Assembly (NCBI GenBank): GCA_963748095.1
Contig: CAVVIO010000009.1
Location: 1 to 64,000 of the forward strand
Reading direction: 5' to 3'
DNA length: 64,000 nt
Source: CAVVIO01 sp963748095
GTDB lineage: Bacteria; Bacteroidota; Bacteroidia; Bacteroidales; UBA10428
Position numbers and translations under genes: made by a program. Positions 55,880-64,000 of this stretch are shown here, one piece after another. The number at the start of each line of letters is the position of its first letter. The first letter of the stretch is position 1. Below the pieces are notes generated by a model. The model was not told where the DNA came from. It did no database searches and saw only the letters and a program-made list of their open reading frames with translations.

Positions 55880-56992
55880 ATGGAAAAAGAACAAAAAATA
55901 ATAACGAATCCTTTTTTTTCACGGGGATGTTGTGCAGTGCCGAATGCGGAGGGTTTCCAATCGGTTTACAAACCTTCCTGTGCAAAACTGGATGCTTACG
56001 ATTGGTTACAAAATATAGAGCTGATAACAGATACGAAAGACCCTGAATTTGTCGAAGTAAGGTTTAAAAACTGCAAAAAGGAATTTTACAAAGTTACTAA
56101 TGGGATGAACCTTGAAACAGGTGATTTTGTCGCGGTTGAATCCACTTCAGGACACGATATAGGGATCGTCACTCTGACCGGAGAAATTGTTAAGTTGCAG
56201 ATGGACAAAAAAAATTGCAAACTTGATTCTGACCAGATTAAAAAGGTCTATCGCCGGGTTCGTTCTTCTGATATTGAAAAATGGGTGGCTTCGGTTCAAC
56301 TCGAAGAAGAATCGATATTCAAGACCCGACAGGTAGCTGAAAATTGTAACCTCAATATGAAGGTGAATGACGTGGAGTATCAGGGAGATGGGACCAAAGC
56401 GATTTTTTATTATACCGCCGATGAACGGGTTGATTTCAGAGAAATGATAAAAATGTTGGCTGAAACATTCAAGGTCCGGATTGAAATGCGGCAGATAGGT
56501 GCCAGGCAGGAAGCAGCCCGTTTAGGTGGTATCGGTACTTGTGGTCGGGAACTCTGCTGTTCAACCTGGCTCACCGGGTTTACATCAGTTACTACCGTGA
56601 ATGCAAGGACACAACAATTGTCGCTCAATCCTTCGAAACTTGCAGGCCAGTGTGCAAAACTTAAATGCTGTCTGAACTATGAAAACGACATGTACCTGGA
56701 AGCTTTAGCAGAGTTTCCTGACAGCGACATAATATTAAAAACCAAAAAAGGCAATGCGAACTATCAGAAAGCTGATGTGTTTAAAAAAATCATCTGGTAT
56801 TCTTATATGGATGACAATGCAAGCTTGATGGCGATCCCACTCGATAAGGCGCAAGAAATTATTGACCTCAATAAGCAGGGTAAACTACCTGTAGCATTAG
56901 AAGAATTTGCCATCACCTTGGAACAAAAAAGTGAAGATTCAGTAAACCTGGATAATGATATCCTGAATCAATTTGACAGGGAATTTAATTAA
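55880..56992 (+). CDS. PSP1/RicT-family protein
   Basis: A 370-residue cytoplasmic protein. The PSP1 core is seen in EVRFKNCKKEFYKVTNGMNL, LETGDFVAVESTSGHDIGIV and YTADERVDFREMIKMLAETF, with a Cys-rich part, GTCGRELCCSTWL and AGQCAKLKCCLNYEND, as in RicT/YaaT relatives that carry iron-sulfur clusters. In Bacillus, RicT acts with RicA and RicF in RNA processing; the role in Bacteroidota is not established. It lies between holB and gldH. The frame is intact. Confidence 0.88.
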   Translation: MEKEQKIITNPFFSRGCCAVPNAEGFQSVYKPSCAKLDAYDWLQNIELITDTKDPEFVEVRFKNCKKEFYKVTNGMNLETGDFVAVESTSGHDIGIVTLTGEIVKLQMDKKNCKLDSDQIKKVYRRVRSSDIEKWVASVQLEEESIFKTRQVAENCNLNMKVNDVEYQGDGTKAIFYYTADERVDFREMIKMLAETFKVRIEMRQIGARQEAARLGGIGTCGRELCCSTWLTGFTSVTTVNARTQQLSLNPSKLAGQCAKLKCCLNYENDMYLEALAEFPDSDIILKTKKGNANYQKADVFKKIIWYSYMDDNASLMAIPLDKAQEIIDLNKQGKLPVALEEFAITLEQKSEDSVNLDNDILNQFDREFN

Positions 56993-57013
56993 TGGATTTT
57001 TGAATATAAAGAA

Positions 57014-57508
57014 GTGTTTCACAAACGTTTACCTGCAAAGACTGTAAAACTAATCATCCCGGCTGGTTTATTGCTGTTGTTTATCAGCTCCTGTGATTCG
57101 TCCCGGATTTATGAAAAAAACCTTCACATCAAGGGCCATTCCTGGAACCGGAATGATCGGAAAGTGTTTGAAGTAAACATTACCGATACCACTTCCCTCA
57201 ATAATGTCTACATCAATATCCGCAATACAACCGACTATAAATTCAGCAACCTTTTCCTGTTTCTCGGTACAACTTATCCGAATGGTCAGATTTCGCGCGA
57301 TACAATTGAAATTATTCTGGCTGCTCCGGATGGCAAATGGCTCGGAAAGGGGATGGGTAAAATAAAGGAGGAGCAGATTCTTTTTAAACGTGGTGTTTAT
57401 TTCCCGATAAAAGGCATGTACAAATTTTCATTTCAGCAGGCCATGCGTGTCGAGAACCTCGAAGGGATTGAAGATATCGGCATTCGAATTGAAAATGTCC
57501 TGAAATGA
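57014..57508 (+). CDS. gldH: Gliding motility lipoprotein GldH
   Basis: A 164-residue lipoprotein with a GTG start (57014) and lipobox Cys at residue 27 (GLLLLFISSC). It contains the GldH pattern: RIYEKNLHIKGHSWNRNDRK, NVYINIRNTTDYKFSNLFLF, DTIEIILAAPDGKWLGKGMG and FPIKGMYKFSFQQAMR. GldH supports the gliding/T9SS machinery, in keeping with the many T9SS tails in this window. It begins 22 bases after the ricT-like gene, so co-transcription is likely. Confidence 0.9.
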   Translation: MFHKRLPAKTVKLIIPAGLLLLFISSCDSSRIYEKNLHIKGHSWNRNDRKVFEVNITDTTSLNNVYINIRNTTDYKFSNLFLFLGTTYPNGQISRDTIEIILAAPDGKWLGKGMGKIKEEQILFKRGVYFPIKGMYKFSFQQAMRVENLEGIEDIGIRIENVLK

Positions 57509-57569
57509 TATCGGGGATTTCGGATTTATAAAAAAATTTTTCTCTGACATAATTAATTGTCTTAATTTT

Positions 57570-58154
57570 CTAAAAAATTCTTTTACCTGATCCTTTGCCA
57601 GCTTTCCATTTAATATTGCAACCAATGCTTGGCTTTTGAGCTTCACTTACTTCATTTCCTGATAGAATTGCATCAAGCGCATCACGGATATCTTTTCCCG
57701 TAAGAGGTTTGTCATTGCCTGGTCGAGAATCGTCAAGCTGACCCCTGTAAACACAGGTCATTTTTCCATCGAAGATATAGAAATCAGGTGTGCATGCTGC
57801 ATCATAAGCCATTGCAACTTCCTGTGTTTCATCAAAAAGGTAAGGGAAAGGGTAGTTGAATCTCTCAGCATATATTTTCATCTTTTCAGGTGAATCCTCC
57901 GGATAGGCATTTACATCATTAGAACTGATGGCAATGAATGCAATTCCTTTGGATAAATAATCATTGGCAAGCTTTACTATTTGTGAGTTTACATGCTGTA
58001 CGTAAGGGCAGTGGTTGCAAATGAACATGATCACTGTTGCTTTATCTGATTTACACTGATCAAGTGACATTTTTTTCCCTGATTTGACATCCAACAGATT
58101 AAAACCGGGTGCCTTAAATCCCAGTGGATTCATTTTACTTAAAGTAGCTGACAT
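57570..58154 (-). CDS. Thioredoxin-like AhpC/TSA family protein
   Basis: A 194-residue thioredoxin-fold protein without a signal peptide. FMICNHCPYV-type motif (TVIMFICNHCPYVQHVNSQI) carries the redox CxxC, followed by FIAISSNDVNAYPEDSPEKM, YLFDETQEVAMAYDAACTPD (cis-Pro loop) and FYIFDGKMTCVYRGQLDDSR. This matches the thioredoxin-like group often annotated as thiol-disulfide isomerase or peroxiredoxin-like. It is convergent with gldH; an A/T-rich spacer lies between them. Confidence 0.88.
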   Translation of the reverse strand: MSATLSKMNPLGFKAPGFNLLDVKSGKKMSLDQCKSDKATVIMFICNHCPYVQHVNSQIVKLANDYLSKGIAFIAISSNDVNAYPEDSPEKMKIYAERFNYPFPYLFDETQEVAMAYDAACTPDFYIFDGKMTCVYRGQLDDSRPGNDKPLTGKDIRDALDAILSGNEVSEAQKPSIGCNIKWKAGKGSGKRIF

Positions 58155-58284
58155 CTTTCATTTTATTTATTCATTCAATAATTTCCTCATTGAAATATAC
58201 ATTCAGCACACTGAATTGTTCACGGCAATGATATTAGCACACGATGAAAAAATCGCAGAGAAATCTCAGCCAATTCCTTAAATG

Positions 58285-60237
58285 TCAAAGCGATTTAATG
58301 ATTTTATAATAGTTAATATAGCCAGAATAATTTACCTGAAGGAAATAGACACCTGCCGGAATTTGCGAGAAATCAATATGCAGTTTGCCGGAAAAAACCG
58401 GATTTGGATAATTTTCTGTGTAAAAAAGCTGTCCGCTTGCTGAATAGAGCCGGATGTCAGATACAGAAGCTTTCGGATTGTGGAAATCAAGCCATAATAT
58501 AGTACTTACCGGATTTGGATAGATTGAAACAGGACTATTGTCAATATCATTGGTTACAATTCCTACACCAGGAGTGGAATAATCCGCCGACCATCCTTGT
58601 TTTGTAATGGTTCCATCAGTCGAAAACGTAATCATCATTTTACCACTTGGCGAGGTAACAGGATCTGGTAAATTACCTTGCTCAAAGGTACCGGAGTAAG
58701 TAGCTATCAACTGGCTTGAACCGGCATCATAAATTTTAACCAGGTCTTTTCCCTGTTCTGTGTCGAAACCGGTAAATGTGAGGGTCAGTTGCGTAGCTCC
58801 CGGTGGCTGGATATTCCACATGCAAAGGGATCCATTGTGGTAATAAAACGGGCCGCTTCCGTCTTCGATAGCACCTGATGGTTCAGTGATTGCAGTAAGT
58901 CCGTTACACCAAACAGGAAGAACAGATTCATAGCTCAAAAACCATCCCTCATCCGAAACTGTTTCATTGGAAGTAAACGTGATAAACGCTTTATTTCCTG
59001 TTGTCGTTAGCATCGGAGGCAGTGTATCCCCTGAAAATTGTCCGAGGATCGGGTATGTTGAATTTTCTCCGTCATATACGGTTACTAAATCGTTCGTTGT
59101 TTCTGTGTTGAACCTGTTGAATGTTAGTTTTAGATATTTTACAGAATCTTCAATCGATTGCGGATCAATTAGCCAGCTACAGCCGGAGTTGTTCTGGTAA
59201 TCCTTCAGTACGCCACTTCCGTCGTCCAGGGTACCGGATAGCCAATTTAGTGTATCGGGACCTGTGCAATAGAGTGGATAATTATAATTCAGCGTATCGG
59301 GATAGCAATGGATGATCAGTTCCTGGGCAAGGTTAAAGTTGGAACCTCCCGGAATCAGCTCATCGAGGTAAAAGTATCCATCGTACGAACCACTCCAGCC
59401 CCAGTTAAAGTGAAAATAATCACCTGGTTGATACCCATCCACAATAAATGCATGGCCATTCACATTCGGTACTGACCATCCGGCGTAGTACATCGGTATT
59501 TTCTGATCGAGGTGGGCTATAATGACGCTATCCCAGTTGAGAGTTGTACTGTCACGAAAAAGGTATTCCGTCTCCGGAGAATATTTAAAATAAGTTCGCA
59601 GTGAATAGGCCGCCTTGTGGTTCCACATTCCGGAACCGTCTGGCCCGTAATCCATATCTACAGAGACACCCAGATGAAACAATAATTCGGCAACCGATGA
59701 ATTTTGGCTAACAACGGAATTTGTCATGGCTCGCCAGTTGTAATGTGTTGAACCAAAATCCGCCGATAAAGTCCCATAATCCGGATGCTGATATGTATAG
59801 GATCCGGTTCCTGTATTGGGCCACCGAAAATAACAACAGAGCTGACCCATTGCAGTTGCCACGCAACCTGTATAACAGTGCCCTGAAGGTCCACCAGGGT
59901 CGGAGGGGCAAAGCTGATTGTAAAATTGCCCCTGATCCCATGACGAAATGAGCATCGGTTCAACTTCTTTTTCACCCTTTAAATTTTGAAGATCTTCCGG
60001 ATCGTTTAGAAGCAACCTGTCCCATTCAGCAACAGTTTGTAAAAGGGGAGGGGCTTGATTCTCGATGGCATATTTCAGTTGGTCATAATACTGTTTCACC
60101 CAGTCTTTAAATTGAGGCGGCTGGTTTGGTTTGCCATAATCTGATTGCAGTGAGTAAGCAGGAACAGGCCATGCATTTTTTGAACCTGAAACCATCACAA
60201 ATCCTTTTGGCTTCATATTAAAAATATAACATACCAC
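58285..60237 (-). CDS. C10 (streptopain-like) cysteine protease with CUB domains and T9SS tail
   Basis: The 650-residue open frame lacks its N-terminal signal and part of the propeptide, which lie upstream in other frames (60238-60430). Propeptide remnant: GFVMVSGSKNAWPVPAYSLQ. Protease core: SGHCYTGCVATAMGQLCCYF with the catalytic Cys in GCVATA, and NVNGHAFIVDGYQPGDYFHF with the catalytic His, followed by NWGWSGSYDGYF. Two CUB-type domains (residues about 320-430 and 440-560) follow, then a type A T9SS tail (VSIYPNPVSTILWLDF, IPAGVYFLQVNYSGYINYYK). Probably a secreted peptidase related to prevotella interpain and streptopain. Tandem paralogue of the gene at 60617. Confidence 0.85.
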   Translation of the reverse strand: MVCYIFNMKPKGFVMVSGSKNAWPVPAYSLQSDYGKPNQPPQFKDWVKQYYDQLKYAIENQAPPLLQTVAEWDRLLLNDPEDLQNLKGEKEVEPMLISSWDQGQFYNQLCPSDPGGPSGHCYTGCVATAMGQLCCYFRWPNTGTGSYTYQHPDYGTLSADFGSTHYNWRAMTNSVVSQNSSVAELLFHLGVSVDMDYGPDGSGMWNHKAAYSLRTYFKYSPETEYLFRDSTTLNWDSVIIAHLDQKIPMYYAGWSVPNVNGHAFIVDGYQPGDYFHFNWGWSGSYDGYFYLDELIPGGSNFNLAQELIIHCYPDTLNYNYPLYCTGPDTLNWLSGTLDDGSGVLKDYQNNSGCSWLIDPQSIEDSVKYLKLTFNRFNTETTNDLVTVYDGENSTYPILGQFSGDTLPPMLTTTGNKAFITFTSNETVSDEGWFLSYESVLPVWCNGLTAITEPSGAIEDGSGPFYYHNGSLCMWNIQPPGATQLTLTFTGFDTEQGKDLVKIYDAGSSQLIATYSGTFEQGNLPDPVTSPSGKMMITFSTDGTITKQGWSADYSTPGVGIVTNDIDNSPVSIYPNPVSTILWLDFHNPKASVSDIRLYSASGQLFYTENYPNPVFSGKLHIDFSQIPAGVYFLQVNYSGYINYYKIIKSL

Positions 60238-60430
60238 AGATTCACCGGCGTAGATCTGAAAGGATTTAACTGTCTGGATTTCAGTATAGGCAACATTTTT
60301 ATCCTGGTTTACGCGTTCGTAAAAAAAGTTTTGAGCTACGCTTTCTGCATCATTTCTGCTAACTTGCTGGGATTGACCAAAAAAGAAGTTTACGGAAAAA
60401 AATCAATACGAGTAATTCTCTTATTTTCAT
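60238..60430 (-). pseudogene. Frameshifted signal peptide and propeptide of the C10 protease
   Basis: The minus strand from the ATG at 60430 reads MKIRELLVLIFF, then (after removing one base near 60403) VNFFFGQSQQVSRNDAESVA, then (after one T near 60325) QNFFYERVNQDKNVAYTEIQ and on into VVCYIFNMKPKGFVMV of the next entry. Repair of the two homopolymer-adjacent insertions gives a continuous 58285-60430 gene. Confidence 0.75.
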
Positions 60431-60566
60431 GACCACGTGATTTGAAAGGGATGTAAAAATAGTAATATCTTTCAGAATATAAAAATTGTGGTTCCTGGTA
60501 ATTTAACTTATCAAACTTACAACCCGGCCGTATTTTATATAAGAGGAATAAATTATCTGAAGACAT

Positions 60567-60598
60567 AAAAAAAGCCTCCCTGTGGAAGGCCTTTTTTT
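60567..60598 (-). terminator. Intrinsic terminator after the second C10 protease
   Basis: Seven A, a GCCTCC/GGAAGGC stem with a short loop, then seven T. It lies just downstream of the stop at 60617 and is symmetric enough to act on either strand. Confidence 0.75.
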
Positions 60599-60616
60599 AA
60601 ATACAGGATAGTTGTT

Positions 60617-61786
60617 TTATTTTACAATAAGTTTCTTGTTAAGGTTACCCCGGTCACTGACTAAACTCAGGAAATATACTCCTTTTGCAAAACCTGACAG
60701 GTTAATCGAATTGATATAGTTACCCAGGAAATTTTGTGTTTTTTCCGTATAAACAACGTGTCCATCTGTTGAAATCACCCGGATTGTAAATGTTTGGTAA
60801 GTATCAGCCCGGAAACTCACATTCACAAATGATTCTGCTGGATTTGGATAAATTTTTACGTTGGATAATCCTTCAATGTTTTCCTGAACACTCACATTCC
60901 CTGTTTCCCAATCGGCGGACCAGCCCGGAGCATTCACGGCACCATCTGTTTGCCAGATAAGAAACAACTGACCGCTGGCAGTATAAATTGGATCAGGCAT
61001 ATTACCAGCAGTATAATGTCCAGAATAGGTAGCAAGTAGCTGATTATTGCTCGCATCATATATTTTCAGGAAATCCGATCCCTCTTCGGTATCAAATTCT
61101 GTAAACGTTAATGTAACTCCCATTGCATACTGTGGTAATAATTTCCACATGCAATTCGATTGATTTTTATAATACCATGTTCCGCTGCCGTCATCGAATG
61201 AACCCATCGGATCAGTATATGTAGTCAATGAAGATGAGCACCATGATGGTTGATTTGACATATACTCAGCCCTGAAACCACAGCCGGTAACATCATCCCC
61301 GTCTCCTTCAAGGGTAATGAGCATTTTATTTCCTGTTGAATAAAAAAATCCTGAAGGCAGTGTTGTTCCTGAAAACGTACCAATTACTGGTGCCGATGTG
61401 CTTTCGCCATCAAACAATGTAATGATATCATCGGGGTCCGTATCAAGTGCAACGAAACTTAGCCGGATTGTTGAAACAGAATCGTACTCATTCTGAGGAT
61501 TGATCAGCCACTGGCAATTTGCATTATCAATATAGTTTGTACAGGGGCCACTACCGTCTTCTATACTGCCAACAAGGTTAGTGTTTTCACCACTCTGATC
61601 ACAGCCATACGGATAACTCGCATCACCAGGAAATATCCTTCTTACCAAACCCTGGTGATAATACCATTCATAACCCGAAGGAGAAGTGATATCAAACCAG
61701 CCGTTTTCCTGTCCGCTCCAGCCGAAATTAAAATGATACGTTCCATCCGGATGATATCCGTCCAGAACAAAAGCATGTCCGGCAAA
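60617..61786 (-). CDS. C10 protease paralogue, 5'-truncated, with CUB domains and T9SS tail
   Basis: The open frame (ATG possible at 61840) starts with about 18 residues belonging to the neighbouring regulator sequence on the other strand. Real homology begins at GHAFVLDGYHPDGTYHF, which holds the catalytic His region. The signal peptide, propeptide and catalytic Cys half are missing. It continues with FNFGWSGQENGWFD, two CUB-type domains (DDGSGTWYYKNQSNCMWKL, LTFTEFDTEEGSDFLKIYDA) and a type A T9SS tail (VKIYPNPAESFVNVSF). Without the Cys it cannot be an active protease. The break coincides with the start of the truncated response regulator. Confidence 0.8.
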   Translation of the reverse strand, partial: FAGHAFVLDGYHPDGTYHFNFGWSGQENGWFDITSPSGYEWYYHQGLVRRIFPGDASYPYGCDQSGENTNLVGSIEDGSGPCTNYIDNANCQWLINPQNEYDSVSTIRLSFVALDTDPDDIITLFDGESTSAPVIGTFSGTTLPSGFFYSTGNKMLITLEGDGDDVTGCGFRAEYMSNQPSWCSSSLTTYTDPMGSFDDGSGTWYYKNQSNCMWKLLPQYAMGVTLTFTEFDTEEGSDFLKIYDASNNQLLATYSGHYTAGNMPDPIYTASGQLFLIWQTDGAVNAPGWSADWETGNVSVQENIEGLSNVKIYPNPAESFVNVSFRADTYQTFTIRVISTDGHVVYTEKTQNFLGNYINSINLSGFAKGVYFLSLVSDRGNLNKKLIVK

Positions 61787-62313
61787 TGATGCCTGAAATG
61801 GATGGTATTGAAACATGTGAGAAACTGAGGGCTCTTCCAAAAATGGAACAAACTGTTATCGCTTTTCTTACTGCACGTTCCGAGGATTATTCTCAGATTG
61901 CCGGTTTTGAAGCAGGAGGGGACGATTATATTTCCAAACCCATTAAACCAAAGGTATTGATTAGCAGGATAAAGGCTTTGCTAAAACGTACCGGGAAAAT
62001 TCAGGCGTTGGTTGAAGAAGGATCAGACGGCAAAATTGAGAGAGGGGAATTGGTTATTGATCCTGAAAAGTATATAGTATACAAAGGAAATAAGAAACTC
62101 AATTTACCAAAAAAAGAATTTGAATTGTTATTATTACTTACTTCCCGACCAGGGAAAGTTTATACCCGCGAGGAAATTTTTCATATGGTATGGGGCGATG
62201 ATGTGGTTGTCGGGGACCGCACAATAGATGTTCACATAAGGAAATTACGCGAAAAATTAGGTGATAAATACATTAAGACTGTAAAAGGAGTGGGTTATAA
62301 ATTTAAAGAATAA
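61786..62313 (+). CDS. OmpR/PhoB-type response regulator, N-terminally truncated
   Basis: The open frame has 175 residues. It begins inside the receiver domain at MMPEMDGIETCEKLRALPKM, just after the position of the phosphorylated Asp, and keeps IAFLTARSEDYSQIAGFEAG and GDDYISKPIKPKVLISRIKA (conserved Lys). The C-terminal winged helix is complete: LPKKEFELLLLLTSRPGKVY, TREEIFHMVWG, DRTIDVHIRKLREKLG and IKTVKGVGYKF. About 50 N-terminal residues, including the phospho-acceptor Asp, are absent, and upstream sequence is the opposite-strand C10 protease. A phosphate-responsive role is suggested only by the PiT neighbour. Confidence 0.85.
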   Translation: MMPEMDGIETCEKLRALPKMEQTVIAFLTARSEDYSQIAGFEAGGDDYISKPIKPKVLISRIKALLKRTGKIQALVEEGSDGKIERGELVIDPEKYIVYKGNKKLNLPKKEFELLLLLTSRPGKVYTREEIFHMVWGDDVVVGDRTIDVHIRKLREKLGDKYIKTVKGVGYKFKE

Positions 62314-62341
62314 AAAAACCAGGATGATGATCCTGGTTTTT
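62312..62341. terminator. Bidirectional intrinsic terminator
   Basis: AAAAAACCAGGATGATGATC followed by CTGGTTTTT forms a stem of about 11 bp between the convergent response regulator and PiT transporter genes, with A and T runs on both sides. Confidence 0.8.
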
Positions 62342-62344
62342 AAT

Positions 62345-64000
62345 TTAATTGGTTAATGCTTTTTTCAGACTGTTTTTTCGGTTATGTTCCGAGAAGTCCC
62401 TTGAAGCTTTCAAAAGATTGTTAATATATAAAAGCAAATTTTTACTTTCTGTTAGGATATCCAGGTAGAGAAGACTGGTACGTGTACTTATGGAATCTTT
62501 TTTAATGCTTTTTATTTGTTTTTTCTTCATTTTAGTAATATCGTCAATTAAAGAAAACACTTTACTTGTAATATCTTCCATGTTTTTGTAAGAGTTTTTT
62601 GTTAACATCTCGGTTATTTGTTTAAACAACGGCTCTGTTTTTTCCAAAAACAAACGCAGATCATCCGACTGGAAGGGCTTCAGTGGGGCATGATTATTAT
62701 CCACATGCTCAAATACAGGTTGAGTAATGAATGTCATACAATGCGCTGTTTCCCTGAGATAATCCATGATCTGAACATAATAATGGCCGCTTTCCACTGA
62801 TTCTTCTTCCTCAAGCCTTGATATAGTAGGTTGAATATTCTTTTTTAATGCTTTCACATTTTTATTCAAATTTTTTGTTTCTTTTAATGCTTTTCTTAGT
62901 TTTTTATGTTTTTCATCTATTAAACCATTAATGGTTTGTAAGTAAATTTCGGATAAAGCCAATAAGGTTGTGAGTATATTGGCATTGCATGAAGCATAAA
63001 CACTATCCCCGTTAACAAGGGTGTCAGAAGTAATATTATTTTCAAGGGCTTCTTCGTTTTTAATTCTTTTCTTGTGCAAGCCATGTGTTTTATAAACAAA
63101 AAATACAGCCAGCAGAATTAGAGCGAAAATGGCATATATTCCTCCCCAGTTGATAAGCAGGGCAACCAGGAAAGCAACCGTAAAAGCACTTAGCGCCGTG
63201 AAAAACCATCCGCCTATTACCGTAATTACACCAGTGATACGGTATACAGCGCTTTCACGGTTCCAGGCTCCATCTGCAAGAGACGTTCCCATGGCAACCA
63301 TAAAAGTAACATAGGTAGTGGATAAAGGCAATTTTAAAGAAGTTGCAAATGCGATTAATACACTGGCTACCACCAAATTTACAGATGCCCTGATCAGGTC
63401 AAAAGATATGGTTTTGTCTTTTTTAACTGATTTTTTATAAAAGGTCGGGTCAAATCGTTTATCGAGAAATTTGCTGACTTGTGTAGGTATAATTTTGTTA
63501 ATTACATGTCCCAGTTGTATAGATTGTCTTACAACAACCCGGGCCAGTATAGAAGATTCAAATCTTTCATCAATCGAATTCTGATCAGCCAGATTGATTG
63601 TAGTCTTCACTACAGATTTTGCTTTTTTCGAAATCCATAAAGTTATGACCATTATCATTCCGGCAACCAGAAGAAAAAGTGTGGGAGTTTTCACCTGTTC
63701 CTGCAAGGCGCTCATGGCAAATGCATTGGCCGAAGCGCCATGTGCTGCTGAAAACACCTTAAACGATTCGTAGCCTGCTAGCGGAACACCGATGAAATTA
63801 ACAAGATCGTTACCAGCAAATGCCATTGCCAGAGCAAAGGTGCCGACCAGCACAATTACTTTTAATATGTTGATTTTAAACATCCAGTATAATAATTGCA
63901 TCAGAATGGTCCAGCCTACAAAGCTGATTAACAGAATCAGTGCAGTATTATTCTGAATCCAATCCTGTTTGTCGGCACTGATAAATGAGGATCCCTTGGC
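62345..64000 (-). CDS. PiT family inorganic phosphate transporter with PhoU-like tail (partial at right edge)
   Basis: The frame is open to the window edge, giving about 550 residues; an internal Met at 63901 is not the true start. It has many membrane helices and PiT motifs: ALAMAFAGNDLVNFIGVPLA (the GNDxxN signature), and the second repeat LIAFATSLKLPLSTTYVTFM with MGTSLADGAWNRESAVYRIT. After about residue 280 of the open part a charged helical domain resembles DUF47/PhoU-type tails (LLALSEIYLQTINGLIDEKH, RETAHCMTFITQPVFEHVDN). PiT proteins move metal-phosphate with H+ or Na+ across the inner membrane. The first helices lie beyond the window. Confidence 0.88.
   Translation of the reverse strand, partial: AKGSSFISADKQDWIQNNTALILLISFVGWTILMQLLYWMFKINILKVIVLVGTFALAMAFAGNDLVNFIGVPLAGYESFKVFSAAHGASANAFAMSALQEQVKTPTLFLLVAGMIMVITLWISKKAKSVVKTTINLADQNSIDERFESSILARVVVRQSIQLGHVINKIIPTQVSKFLDKRFDPTFYKKSVKKDKTISFDLIRASVNLVVASVLIAFATSLKLPLSTTYVTFMVAMGTSLADGAWNRESAVYRITGVITVIGGWFFTALSAFTVAFLVALLINWGGIYAIFALILLAVFFVYKTHGLHKKRIKNEEALENNITSDTLVNGDSVYASCNANILTTLLALSEIYLQTINGLIDEKHKKLRKALKETKNLNKNVKALKKNIQPTISRLEEEESVESGHYYVQIMDYLRETAHCMTFITQPVFEHVDNNHAPLKPFQSDDLRLFLEKTEPLFKQITEMLTKNSYKNMEDITSKVFSLIDDITKMKKKQIKSIKKDSISTRTSLLYLDILTESKNLLLYINNLLKASRDFSEHNRKNSLKKALTN

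Overview
The window looks like chromosome from a member of the Bacteroidota, probably an environmental, anaerobic Bacteroidales/Marinilabiliales-type lineage. The evidence is a SusC/SusD/SusE starch locus, gldH beside a ricT-like gene and holB, several type IX secretion (T9SS) C-terminal domains, TAnnTTTG-type -7 boxes, and the characteristic Bacteroidota fibre proteins with an S74 chaperone. No rRNA, tRNA or CRISPR array was seen. Placement below phylum is inference.

Layout. (1) 1-10.9 kb: a minus-strand tandem array of secreted fibre-like proteins. Five related S74-chaperone proteins (four with YadA-like head repeats) precede one secreted protein with a dockerin-like C-terminal module. The array lies between two 243-bp direct repeats, each carrying the decayed 3' end of an IS110-type transposase. 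(2) 10.9-23.8 kb: a remnant of the same C-terminal module and two giant secreted beta-rich proteins. One is split by a frameshift; the other (about 2260 aa) combines a BNR/sialidase-like propeller, a GEVED-like domain, long beta repeats and the same module. (3) 24.5-27.1 kb: a T9SS protein, a 75-residue protein with a PID-CTERM-like tail, and a short fibre-like protein. (4) 27.4-35.4 kb, minus strand: a frameshifted YeeE/YedE transporter, rsgA, a UPF0182 membrane protein broken by three frameshifts, a YrdB-like fragment, an FAD oxidoreductase and a DUF4242-AraC regulator. (5) 35.8-54.5 kb: carbohydrate region with a GH2 lipoprotein, a GH13 enzyme, a transglutaminase-like protein, an intact IS110-family element (41.89-43.07 kb), a T9SS carbohydrate-binding-like protein, and susC-susD-susE followed by a secreted GH13 amylase (frameshifted). 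(6) 54.6-58.2 kb: holB, ricT-like, gldH and a thioredoxin-like protein. (7) 58.3-64 kb: two paralogous C10 (streptopain-like) protease genes with CUB domains and T9SS tails. The second is cut off at about 61,786, exactly where an OmpR-type response regulator also loses its N-terminus. A PiT phosphate transporter runs off the right edge.

The starch genes form one logical pathway: SusD/SusE capture at the surface, SusC import, and secreted and periplasmic GH13 enzymes. The fibre array and giant proteins form a surface-structure region whose export and anchoring I infer only from signal peptides and C-terminal modules. At least ten apparent single-base insertions break otherwise conserved genes across the window. 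This pattern fits residual indel errors in the assembly at least as well as real gene decay, so 'broken' calls should be read with that in mind.
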